64,000 nucleotides of DNA, taken from positions 101,479,875 to 101,543,874 of the forward strand of contig CM077644.1 in NCBI GenBank assembly GCA_039707465.1, in the 5' to 3' direction. The translations under genes were made by a program, and so were the position numbers. Source of the stretch: Rhabdophis nuchalis (Eukaryota > Chordata > Lepidosauria > Squamata > Natricidae). This document shows positions 33,901 through 41,900 of the stretch, piece by piece (the first letter of the stretch is position 1; every line of letters begins with the position of its first letter). Under the pieces are notes generated by a model. It had not been told where the DNA came from, made no database searches, and saw only the letters and a list, made by a program, of their open reading frames with translations.

Positions 33901-36900
33901 ATTGCTGATAACTGTGTAGCTTCCACCTCTGTTTCCTTGGATAACATTGAAGTAATCTTAAATTGATGTGGCTGCTTTTTTGAAGCCATAATGACAGTTT
34001 TAAGTCCTTGTCACTAATATGGCATCTGTTGGAGAGGCAGTCCGTGAGGCAAGGAGAGAGCAAAAGCCAATGTCCAAATTCAAAGTTCAGTTTGGTTATA
34101 ATCCAGAGAGAAAACAATTTCTTTAAGGCAATCAGATGAAAAAAAAACAAAGAAGGCACATCAGGGAAAGGTCCACTTAATCAATTACGTACATCCATTA
34201 ATAAAAAGAGAAGAACAGTCCCACACACAAGGGATTGTCAGCAATTTTCCAAGAAAAGTATGTCTCTTGAGAACAAAGGAACGCCATCTTCCCCCGCCTC
34301 TCTGGAAGCCGCCGAGAGCTAGTAAAAATCATTTCAGTTGTTGCCAGACTTCGATACAAAGTATCCAGAGATCGTAAAGGAAAGACTTTCACTATGGTTT
34401 AAAAAAATCGGATGTTGATTCCTCCGCCTCCCCAAACCTGGGGAACATTTCTAAACGCCGCTTTTTTTTCCTTTCCGAGGGTTTTTTTTACAAACTCCCC
34501 CCTCCTTCTTTCAAACTTCAAACACCGAGGCTCCTGGCTGCAAAGTGGATCGTGAGTTGAGAGCATTAAAGCAAAATCATTCACGATCCACTTTGCAGCC
34601 AGGAGCCTCGGTGTTGCCTTCAGCCCCAGCGTTTCAGTCCTTCTTTAAACGAGATAGCTGTTCCGGCTCTCCATCGGTGAAGGGAATGAAAGGGAACTCC
34701 CCCCCCCCCCCCCCGGCGACTCGTTCTCCTGCGCCTAGGTCGAAGCGGAGGTCACCCCCCCCCCGACCGCCGTCGGGGTGGGGGGATTCCCCGCAAGCCG
34801 CCTGTACAGCAGGGGCTCTTTACAAGAGCCCCCTGCCCCTGAGGGGGCCGCAGAAGCAACCAAGCGGCGGACGAGTACAAGACCCGACCGTCGCCGAAGG
34901 AACCAAACTTGGGAACTTTAAGACTTGTGGACTTCAACTCTCAGAATTTCCCAGCCAGCATGGCTGGCTGGGGAATTCTGGGAGTTGAAGTCTACATGTC
35001 TTAAAGTTCCGAGGTTTGGACACCCCTGTCCTAGAGGAACAAATAGAACCATTCTTTGAGTGTATTGGCTATAGTTATCCTCATCACCCATATTAGACTA
35101 TTGCATGGATGTCAAACCAGATTTCTTCGCAGGCTGGATCAGCATTGTAGTTTTCCGTGGGGCGGTGGAGGGGGACAGTTGGGGGGGGGGGGTCGGGATG
35201 GATGCCTCCAGCACCCTGCCAGCCAAAACTGGACCCTTCCCCCCCCCCCCCCATATTTGCCCCCCCTCCCCCGCACGCCTCGTTTTCACCCTCCAAGGCC
35301 TCCTGCAGCACTCTGTTGGCCGTTTTTGGCTGGCAGAATGCTACATGAGGCCATGGAGGGTGAAAATGAGGGCACAGGAGGCCGCACACAGCTTGTTTTA
35401 GCTGCCAGAAGCACGACGGGCCAATCCTTTGATATTTCCAGGCCAGCCCATGGACCAGATTTAAGCGTTCCTGGACTATTGCAACACTTCAAGTTGTTTA
35501 TTATTCAGAAATTTCAACTAACAATGAATGTGAGAGCCCATATCCTGACAGATGAAATTCAGTTCAACAGGGTAACACAACTTTTTTGTGTACTATAGTG
35601 ATCACCTGTAGATTTCCTGATCCAGTTCAAAGTGCTAGTTGTTAATTACTTCTAAAGCTTTTCATAGCTTGGATCCTGGCTGTCTTTGGGACCGTGTGAT
35701 CCAAATAGAATCTGCTGATTCCACATGTTCAAGTCATACAGGCATGTCGTAGATACCCACTATTCATGAAACTAAAGAGATGGGAACCAAGAAAGTTGCC
35801 TTTTGTGTGGCTGCCTGGTCTTAGGTTTGTCCAAGATAAACCCATCTTTGAATTAACTCTGATAAAATAAGTAAAAACAATCTTTCTTCAACATTTTTTC
35901 CTGTTATAATTTATATGTTGGCTGCTATTACATCGTCTCATTTTATTTATTGATCTTTATTTCTAAAATAATAATTTTACGATTTTATGGTTCTGGGTTC
36001 TTTTATTTATATAAGGTGACTTGTGTCTTATGGGGATGACAATTAAGTACTGATATAAAGTATTTAATGTAAATTAAATAATCACCCAGTTTCATTGGGA
36101 ATTGGGGGATTTATAAATACAATTAATTCATTATGCTAAGTAGATCCCAGAAATTGATAAAATGATTGCACCCTGCCTCTGGGCATTTTCTTACACATTA
36201 CATCAGGTATGATAAATTAGTAATGCAAAAATTTTATTCTTAAAGTTTACAACCCAATAGATGAAAAAAGATTAAATGTTCTACAGTTAAATTCTTGTTA
36301 TGAAAAAAACTCTGTTTCTAAAACATTTTGTCATTTTAATATAGGTCTCCAAGAAGATCCTTGAGTCCTAGGAGGTCACCTAGAAGATCAAGAAGCAGAA
36401 GTCATCATCGCGAAGGACGGGGCTCATCCAGTTTTGACAGAGAATTGGAAAGAGAAAGGGAACGACAAAGATTAGAGCGTGAAGCTAAGGAGAGAGAGAG
36501 GGAAAGGCGACGGTCTCGAAGTTCTGATCGCACATTGGAACGTAGGCGAAGCCGGGAAAGGCACAGAAGTCGAAGTCGCGATCGAAAAGGAGACAGGAGA
36601 GAGAGAGAGAAAGAAAATGAAAGAAATAAAAGGAAGGAGCGTGACCATGACAAAGAGAGAGGTGTTGAAAGAGAACGAGATCGATCTAGAGAGAGAGATC
36701 ATTCTCGAGAAAAATCAAAAGACAGAAAAGGTAAAAGTGAAGGAGATGGAAGGAGGCACAAAGATGAAAAAGATGAAAGGAAGCATAAAGATGAAAAAAG
36801 AGATGCCAAAAAAGAGAGGAGGCATAGCCGAAGCCGAAGTAGGGATCGTAAGCATAGGAGCAGGAGTACAAGTAGAAATGCTAGCAAGCATAGTAGAAGC

Positions 36901-37188
36901 AGGAGTAAAGACAAGTCAAGTAAACATAAAAGTGGAAGTAAAGAGAAATCAAACAAGCAGAGCAGAAGCCGGAGCAGAGGAAGAACTGATAGCTGTGAAA
37001 AATCTCGAAAACGAGACCGTAGTCCTAGTAAAGAAAGATCACGAAAACGTAGCAAAAGCAAAGAACGGTCCCACAAATATGACCACAGCGATAAGGACCA
37101 CTCAGATAAACACGATCATCAAAGGAGCCAAAGTACAGAACAAGAAAATCAAGAAAAGCAATCTAAAAACAAAGATGAGACTGTATAA
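21655..37188 (+). CDS. PRPF38B: Pre-mRNA-splicing factor 38B (six exons)
   Basis: The CDS joins 21655-21987, 27572-27640, 29514-29665, 29751-29811, 31512-31735 and 36345-37188, all GT-AG and in frame, giving 560 aa (human about 546). The family contains a PRP38 domain and is thought to act in pre-mRNA splicing in the nucleus. N-terminal residues 1-60 are Gln/Pro-rich and poorly conserved. The PRP38 domain runs from about LPLWGNEKTMNLNP (residue 66) through SSPYFKVQLYELKTYHEV, GTGGIVSTAFCLLYKL, DSPYIRALGFMYIR and DWFESFLDDEE to RIPVPVQKNI (about 250). The C-terminal 290 residues are an RS/RE-rich tail with many SR, RDRS and ERER repeats, ending KNKDETV. The start MANN is chosen by family conservation; the frame is open further upstream. 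The last donor (gttata) is non-consensus after GT. Divergent from HENMT1, convergent with FNDC7. Confidence 0.95.
23565..23880 (+). mobile_element. L2-like LINE 3' end
   Basis: Encodes LWNDLPPELRTIADLRLFRQ then CLKTYLFQQAGLA and a stop, the same C-terminal text as the larger element at 42990-45255. The 3' UTR contains gcgccgccctgagtcc and ends in taaattcaaatt repeats. Confidence 0.8.
24540..25400 (+). pseudogene. Decayed non-LTR reverse transcriptase
   Basis: Fragments such as MKNRKAVVLDDIVGEMLKH, a DLDNWKNLLI-like stretch and a GKVLDRILIERF-like stretch correspond to the N-terminal half of a non-LTR reverse transcriptase (domains 0 to 2). They are broken by stops and a small insertion near 25105. 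Clade uncertain. Confidence 0.55.
25414..25760. mobile_element. Partial non-autonomous hAT-like element
   Basis: Left end ctagtgacggttaacc is of the same type as the elements at 16800 and 26200, with a GC-rich interior containing ggagggtgaaaacagcc. A right terminal repeat is not recognisable, so the boundary is approximate. Confidence 0.55.
26200..26625. mobile_element. Non-autonomous hAT-like element
   Basis: Ends ctgtgatggtgaacc and ttagccatcactg. Flanks acgtagta and acctatta match at 6 of 8 bases. Interior GC-rich with a G run at about 26549. Confidence 0.75.
26905..27050 (-). mobile_element. Old tRNA-derived SINE (MIR/CORE-like), minus strand
   Basis: The minus strand reads ttggcttattggtaaaagca then an old tRNA-like head. 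The plus strand shows the typical gggctgagaaagagagcgat and cagccagctttcagg text. Plus-strand relatives occur at 40140, 41465 and 51225. Confidence 0.55.
27572..27640 (+). CDS. PRPF38B: PRPF38B exon 2
   Basis: 23 codons, VTHVEPWEKGSRKTAGQTGM then CGG. Acceptor ttgcag, donor gtaagt, phase 0 both ends. Confidence 0.95.
27761..28122. repeat. MITE-like repeat, well preserved copy
   Basis: Begins gttagtcctcaacttatgag and ends gtaagttgaggattacctgt, imperfect terminal inverted repeats of about 20 bp. This is the clearest full copy in the window, at 360 bp. No coding capacity. Confidence 0.75.
28079..28855. repeat. Alternating inverted-repeat block A-B-A'-B'
   Basis: A (28079-28232) recurs inverted as A' (28393-28556), with about 90% match over about 150 bp. 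B (about 28240-28370, with gcaaacatttcattacc and catcatcagtgc) recurs inverted as B' (28725-28855). A fold-back MITE (28587-28721) lies between A' and B'. The B text resembles Penelope-like or related retroelement ends common in reptiles; class uncertain. Confidence 0.75.
28587..28721. mobile_element. 135-bp fold-back hAT-like MITE
   Basis: Palindrome with ends caggggtctgc and gcagacccctg and a perfect 8-bp duplication ccttaggt (28579-28586 and 28722-28729). Same length and core (ccccagccagctatgctggc) as the copy at 18431. Confidence 0.88.
29514..29665 (+). CDS. PRPF38B: PRPF38B exon 3
   Basis: VRGVGTGGIVSTAFCLLYKL and KLTRKQVMGLITHIDSPYIR, then FMYIR. Acceptor gaaag, donor gtaagt, ends in phase 2. 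Confidence 0.95.
29751..29811 (+). CDS. PRPF38B: PRPF38B exon 4
   Basis: YTQPPKDLWDWFESFLDDEE. Acceptor atttcag, donor gtatgt, ends in phase 0. Confidence 0.95.
29812..31511. other. PRPF38B intron 4
   Basis: AT-rich, with no recognised repeat or exon. Confidence 0.5.
31512..31735 (+). CDS. PRPF38B: PRPF38B exon 5
   Basis: DLDVKAGGGCMMTIGEMLRS and LEWFSTLFPRIPVPVQKNID, then basic RPRKIKKDGK and TERRRSR. Acceptor ttgaag, donor gttata (weak). Confidence 0.93.
32007..32170. repeat. Partial MITE-like repeat
   Basis: Begins gttagtcctcaatgacc, the left end of the family seen whole at 27761; the right part is missing. Confidence 0.5.
33061..33989 (-). pseudogene. L1 ORF1p-like gene with frameshifts near its 3' end
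   Basis: Open for 191 codons from 33989 (MASKKQPHQF) to 33414. About residues 18-100 are a coiled coil (heptads such as IEEILQNIMKEIKEIQ). Then comes an RRM-like segment (FYFLRFQNAPESSTEDLKD) and a C-terminal-domain motif with the typical YARINEVPREIHIKF. After 33420 the similarity continues in other frames (an ILKQIPKKIREIRRK-like stretch, then a WVMPEGMLVFWEGGRVRI-like stretch) to about 33061, so at least two frame breaks separate the tail. ORF1p is an RNA chaperone of L1 particles. No ORF2 follows. Confidence 0.85.
34521..34615. repeat. Perfect 35-bp inverted repeat (hairpin) in the half-L1 5' region
   Basis: 34521-34555 and 34581-34615 are exact reverse complements (35 of 35), separated by a 25-bp loop. 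Each arm contains gaggctcctggctgcaaag or its complement. Confidence 0.97.
35041..35840 (+). mobile_element. L2/CR1-like LINE fragment interrupted by a hAT-like element
   Basis: The part before 35104 and the part after 35473 together resemble the C-terminal half of an L2-like ORF (a FQVLVI-KALH-like stretch at about 35600-35680, with a SYRHA-like stretch after). Degraded, with stops. Confidence 0.5.
35104..35473. mobile_element. Non-autonomous hAT-like element
   Basis: Starts catggatgtcaaacc and ends gttcctg. The 8-bp duplication gactattg is at 35096-35103 and 35474-35481 (match extends 2 bp further on the right, as ca). Interior has G and C homopolymers at about 35175 and 35240, and an internal inverted repeat of gagggtgaaaa and ttttcaccctcc. 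Confidence 0.75.
35841..36344. other. End of PRPF38B intron 5
   Basis: AT-rich, no repeat recognised. Ends with the exon 6 acceptor. Confidence 0.5.
36345..37188 (+). CDS. PRPF38B: PRPF38B exon 6 (RS-like tail)
   Basis: 281 codons to the TAA at 37186-37188, dominated by Ser/Arg, Arg/Glu and Lys/Asp repeats. Acceptor atatag. Purine-rich simple coding sequence creates open frames in other registers that are shadows. Confidence 0.95.
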
Positions 37189-37531
37189 ATATTCAGTAAT
37201 GGATCACATTGAATCCTATAAATGTTTTGAAATTTGCTTATTTTTTCTTAAAATTGAGATTGTGCAGTAGTTGATGAGCACTCTTCTTCAACCTCCCTCT
37301 AGGCTGCAGATTGTCATTTCCTATTTTGAGTAGGGAAGTGCCTTTGTAATCCCATTAAAAGTGTTGGCTATTCCAGTCCATTTGTTTAGTTAATTTCATG
37401 ATGCAAATCTGTTTGTGCATTTTTTTTAAAAAAAATGTTCACCTATTTCTGAAATGTACAATCTGTACATATGTCCTGAAACTTGTAATTCCTTTGGCAT
37501 GGTTGCCATGTTGGTTAAATTTGTACACGGC

Positions 37532-37537
37532 AATAAA
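37532..37537 (+). terminator. PRPF38B: Candidate PRPF38B polyadenylation signal
   Basis: AATAAA 344 bp after the stop, followed within 30 bp by a T-rich segment (ctactttgttttatagatgt). A second AATAAA is at about 38356; either or both may be used. Confidence 0.5.
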
Positions 37538-38760
37538 ACTGCCACTAATTCTACTTTGTTTTATAGATGTGGAATTATGGTTTCTATCTTTGCATTAGCA
37601 TGGCTGTGCTTTGCATAATAGTATGGCAGAAGCTTTTAAGGATGGGTCTTGAACATGTATTATATCTAAAATATTTATGTGCATTCAGCATCCATGAAGG
37701 TTGCAGTTCTAGAACTGTTGTCTTGGGAACACATTTAAAACACATTTTAACAGTGAAACTCAAGAATGTGTTATTATTAGATTAGACTTTTGAAAGGAGG
37801 TAGCAATTTAAGGCAGGGATATAGATTTGGCTGAGTTTTATGTAGTAGTCAATGCTACCTCACAGGGACATTTAAGATCGATAATCCTATGTACCATATC
37901 TACATATACTTTATGGCTAGTGTTTATTGTTCATGTAAAGATTCTTTCAATACAAATTACCTTATGTTTTTCATTTGTTACGTTATGCCCTTGCCCTGTT
38001 ATTCATGAAACAACCTTAGGCAAACAAAAGATATATTGAGGGAGGCAGGATGGCAAAATAAGGTCAAATACCAGACTTTAAGTTTCAGACTGTCAGATCT
38101 TTTTTTATAAATGAGACATTTAAAATAAAACATCTTCATAGTGTTCCTTTCGTAATGCATAATGTTTTTTTAATCAAAGATTTGTGATCATTGCTTGAGC
38201 TGAAGAACTTTTCTCTAACAACAGGAACTAAATTTTAAAACATTTTATTACCTGTGAGATAATGTCAAAATGCCGAACTGAAAGATAAATCATATCACAA
38301 AAGTTCATATCTGTTTAGTAGATTTGTTCTAGTGGCCTGTATAAGAAATATCTGGAATAAAGACTGGATTAATTTATTTGTGGTTATCACCAGTTCATTG
38401 TGAAAAACAAGTCAGCCTGGGCTTGCATAAACAATAGAAACTACAGTTCATTGTGTAAAGAATAGATCTCTGGTCCGTGAACAAAACTACTGAAAAAGCC
38501 AATTGGCTCAGTGGTTTTATAACAGAATGGAGAACTAGTTTGATAAATTAATGGTGCTTATTAGGTTATTAATAGTAATCTATATAATGAAAATAGTCTG
38601 CATGTCATCCTCAAAAGAAATACAGGAAAACATTTTATAGTGTTAAATTCTCCATAATGGTTCACACTGTGGAAAGGATATAAATATGCAATATAATTAC
38701 ATGGTGGAATTTTATAAGGATTCTAATAGCATCTTTTCTGACTAAAATATATGGTACACA
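37538..38760. other. Space between the convergent 3' ends of PRPF38B and FNDC7
   Basis: AT-rich, no repeat recognised, includes the second AATAAA at about 38356. Probably 3' UTR of one or both genes. Confidence 0.5.
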
Positions 38761-38766
38761 TTTATT
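38761..38766 (-). terminator. FNDC7: Candidate FNDC7 polyadenylation signal
   Basis: AATAAA on the minus strand, about 100 bp beyond the FNDC7 stop. Confidence 0.45.
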
Positions 38767-38865
38767 AAAACAAGTGATCAAAAATGTACAAAAATGTAAG
38801 GTGGATATAGAATGAAAAGGCATAACGAGCATTGCATTCCAGTTCAAAGACAGTTTTAAATATTC

Positions 38866-38933
38866 TTACGGGATTGTTTCAGTTTTTTCGCTCAACACCT
38901 CCTGCTCATCTGCACTTCTTCCTCTGTAAATCA
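38866..38933 (-). CDS. FNDC7: FNDC7 terminal exon
   Basis: [20 protein letters not shown] then IP and the TAA at 38866-38868. Acceptor ttttcag. An alternative acceptor 13 nt inward (tttacag) would give a 10-residue tail instead; the longer one is preferred. Confidence 0.65.
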
Positions 38934-41900
38934 CTGAAAATTGTATTAAAATATACATTTAAATCCAATAATTAAGGTACTGAGTTCTTTTATACTCTGC
39001 CTCAATTTGACACTTTATGAACAAAGTTGATCCAGTGTTTTACTTTGTAATAGAAGTGCTAAGACTTTAGTCTCTTTCCGGGCAATGGGTTTTTTCCTAT
39101 TCAAGATATGTAAGGATAATTTATATACTGTATTATGTTTATTCTTTGAAACAGTCCAAGCTCAGTCTGCTTTTCTAATGCCCCATGTGCTATCCCAACA
39201 CACTATTTAAAGTTGATTGCTTCTGAGTGCAAAACCATGTTTAGACTGCAGTTCTAGTAATGTTGGATAGTTCTCTTATGAGTGCAGAAAGTTTCAGATT
39301 TAAAATACTTCGCTCACGTCTGGTAAGGATTAGTCATAAAGAAGGAAAGTAACTCAGAAAATTCATTTGAAATTTTAAAAGTGAAATTATCTTCGGGTCA
39401 AGCCAAAATGGTAGATGGACACACTCCTTTTTTATATATAACAATATGGAAATGATTTGCTATAACCACCTTTCTGAAATGCTTTTTCAACAGCCCTAGT
39501 CTCTCCACTGTGTATTAATTAGGCCTTAGTTTTTTGAGATCAATCAAATATAAATTAGCCTCTGGCTTTGGTAATGGTTTTTGCTTCTTTCGGGGTTAAG
39601 TAATATGTCTTGAGGTTAGCTTAGGCAGAGTGGCTGGGGCTTTCTTGTCACATTTAGTTCATTCCCTTCAGCTACATTTAGCAGTTTCAAGTGTTAAGAT
39701 TTTAGTAACTTAAAAGTGTTTAGTATACTGCATACCAAATTCCATGTAGTTCTGAACATAGATCAATAGACATTCTTGACCATGTATTTCTATGTAGAAA
39801 ATATCAATGTTAAAACAAATTGTATCAGATAGGATGAGTTTCTGTTACAAATATCTAAATTTCCAGTTAGATGAAGCTTAGCTTAAATACACTAATTTAA
39901 CCAAAAGGGGCATTAAGAATCCACTTACCCATTCCTACTGAGTTTCCAGAACATGTCACTAGAAGAGAAACATGCAAAGATAAGTATTTAGCTGAGAGCA
40001 AATACTTCTCAAAAAGGTTACATTGGCTTATTTTTTAAAAAGCTTAAAATTGCTGGATGAGTTTTATACAATGAAATCAATGTGTAACTGTTTATAAACT
40101 TGTAAATACAATCAATATTTGAAACTAATCTAGGAAAAAGCTGGGTAAGAGTTTAGTGTAGTAATTAAGATATCAGCCTAGAAAACAGGAGATAGTCCCT
40201 CCTTAGTCTCAAAGCCAGCTGGGTGATGTTGGGCCAGTCACATACACTTCCCTAGGAAGGAAGCAAACCTCATTAGAAAAACTTTGGCAAGAAAACTGTC
40301 CAGGCAATCATCAGGAATTGACAGTATCACAAGCTTTCATGGAGTAGATTAATGAAAAACAAGTCTAGAATGAAAATTATGTGTTACAAAATAGTTCCCT
40401 ATACACCACGTAGAGAGTTGCCGTGCTGTTAACAGCCATCACAAAGATGGGCTGGTAATCTGGCAATGATATTAGTGTACATGCCAGTCAATGTGTAAAT
40501 CGGGTGTCAAACCTTGGCAACTTTTCAATATTTGTGGACTTCAACTGCCAGAATTCCCCAGCCAGACATCAGTTTAAACCAGATTAATAATTTCTGTATA
40601 TTTTTATTTCCCTGCATACGGTGTGCCCCCCAATTATTTTTTTACTACTGCAATCCCTTTTAGGGGTTTTACCTGAATACATTTTCTTAGGACAAAATGC
40701 AAGCTTTGCTCTATTACGATCAATTAGAGGTGACACTGCCACCATATAGACATCCCCACAGGGTATCTCAGTGATGTCACAGTATGTCAGTGCTCCGGTG
40801 GATATACAGGTGAAATTTCTTTTTGAGCCATACAGATTTGTGCTGTAATTTATTGATTCTTTTGAACTGCGCCAATATACTCTTATGCTATTGTTGCCCA
40901 GTCTGTATAATTTAACCCCAGATGGACAGCAAGCACCTAAGAGAAAACAAAATAAATTGCAGCTTTAATGACTTAAAAGGCACTGTTGAATACCTAAATT
41001 TCTTACCGCTTACTGGCATTTAAAAGCATTCTATATACAGATATCAGTGAAAACTTAAATGGTGTTCTGAGACTCTTCATTTTAGCAAAAGGAAGGAGGT
41101 AGGATAGTTTTGCAACTTCAGTATTTGTTTTGTGAACCCTATCAGTTACCTATTGGGTCTTCAGTCAAACAGGTCACTTTCAACCTCAGAAAGATGGATT
41201 ATATGTTTGAACTGATTGATTTTATGAACATTAAATCATAAATGTTAGAAATGATAGCAACATGCAACCAGTATAAAGTTCACACATGCCTTATTTGCAG
41301 GCCATAGAGTGGATGAGCTAACATTTTCAGAGAAGTTTAAAATACTATTTTCCCCCTTAATCCTGCCTGCCTCCCAAAACCCTAAAACTAAAACAAATCT
41401 GAAACCATTTCCTCCATCACAGCAATAACCCCTATTTGATGAAACCTTTTGCAGCCTCCAGAAAGCCAGTTTGGGGTAGCGGTGAAGGCACCAGGCTAGA
41501 AACAGAAACCTGTAAATTCTAATCTCACTGTAGGTACAAATCCATCTGAGTGACTTTGGGCTAGTTATTCTCTCCCAAATTACAAAGAAGGCAATGGTGA
41601 ATCACTATCTTGCCAAGAAAACTGCAGGGACCAGTCCAGGCAGGCACTAGGCTTACTTGAAGACACATATATCAAGCCAGGATAGCAAACTGAAAAAGAT
41701 TTCTTATTCTGCATATTCAGCCATCACATAGGCTGCAAATATAAAAATTGAATTAGTTATGTGTGACATGAACCCATTTATTATGAGGGGACATGCAAGT
41801 AGAGTGTCATAATGCAAGAAAACTCTTATAGATACTCCTCTAATTTCAACCACTAGTTCAATTACCAAATTTATGATGGTACTCACAACAAATCCTCAAA

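Larger units (their letters stand above)
32839..34902 (-). mobile_element. L1-type element with ORF1 but no ORF2 (half-L1)
   Basis: Flanked by an 18-bp duplication, ccaaacttgggaacttta, at 32821-32838 and 34903-34920. On the minus strand it has a GC-rich 5' part (34902 to about 34000), an ORF1-type gene, and a short 3' part with AATAAAAC and an A-rich tail (left edge). The whole is 2,064 bp, so the 3.5-4 kb ORF2 is absent. The insertion point aacttt/aagac fits the L1 endonuclease preference. It could be an internally deleted single copy or a member of a non-autonomous ORF1-only family, like mammalian HAL1. Confidence 0.88.
32812..35028. mobile_element. 135-bp fold-back MITE split by an L1-type insertion
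   Basis: Halves 32812-32838 and 34921-35028 add to exactly 135 bp. Ends caggggtgtcc and ggacacccctg, flanked by a perfect 8-bp duplication tcctagag (32804-32811 and 35029-35036). The interrupting element and its own duplication are described separately. Confidence 0.9.

Noticed and set aside
36405..37270. Long open frames in other registers and on the minus strand over PRPF38B exon 6
   Set aside because: Shadows of the purine-rich RS-repeat coding sequence.
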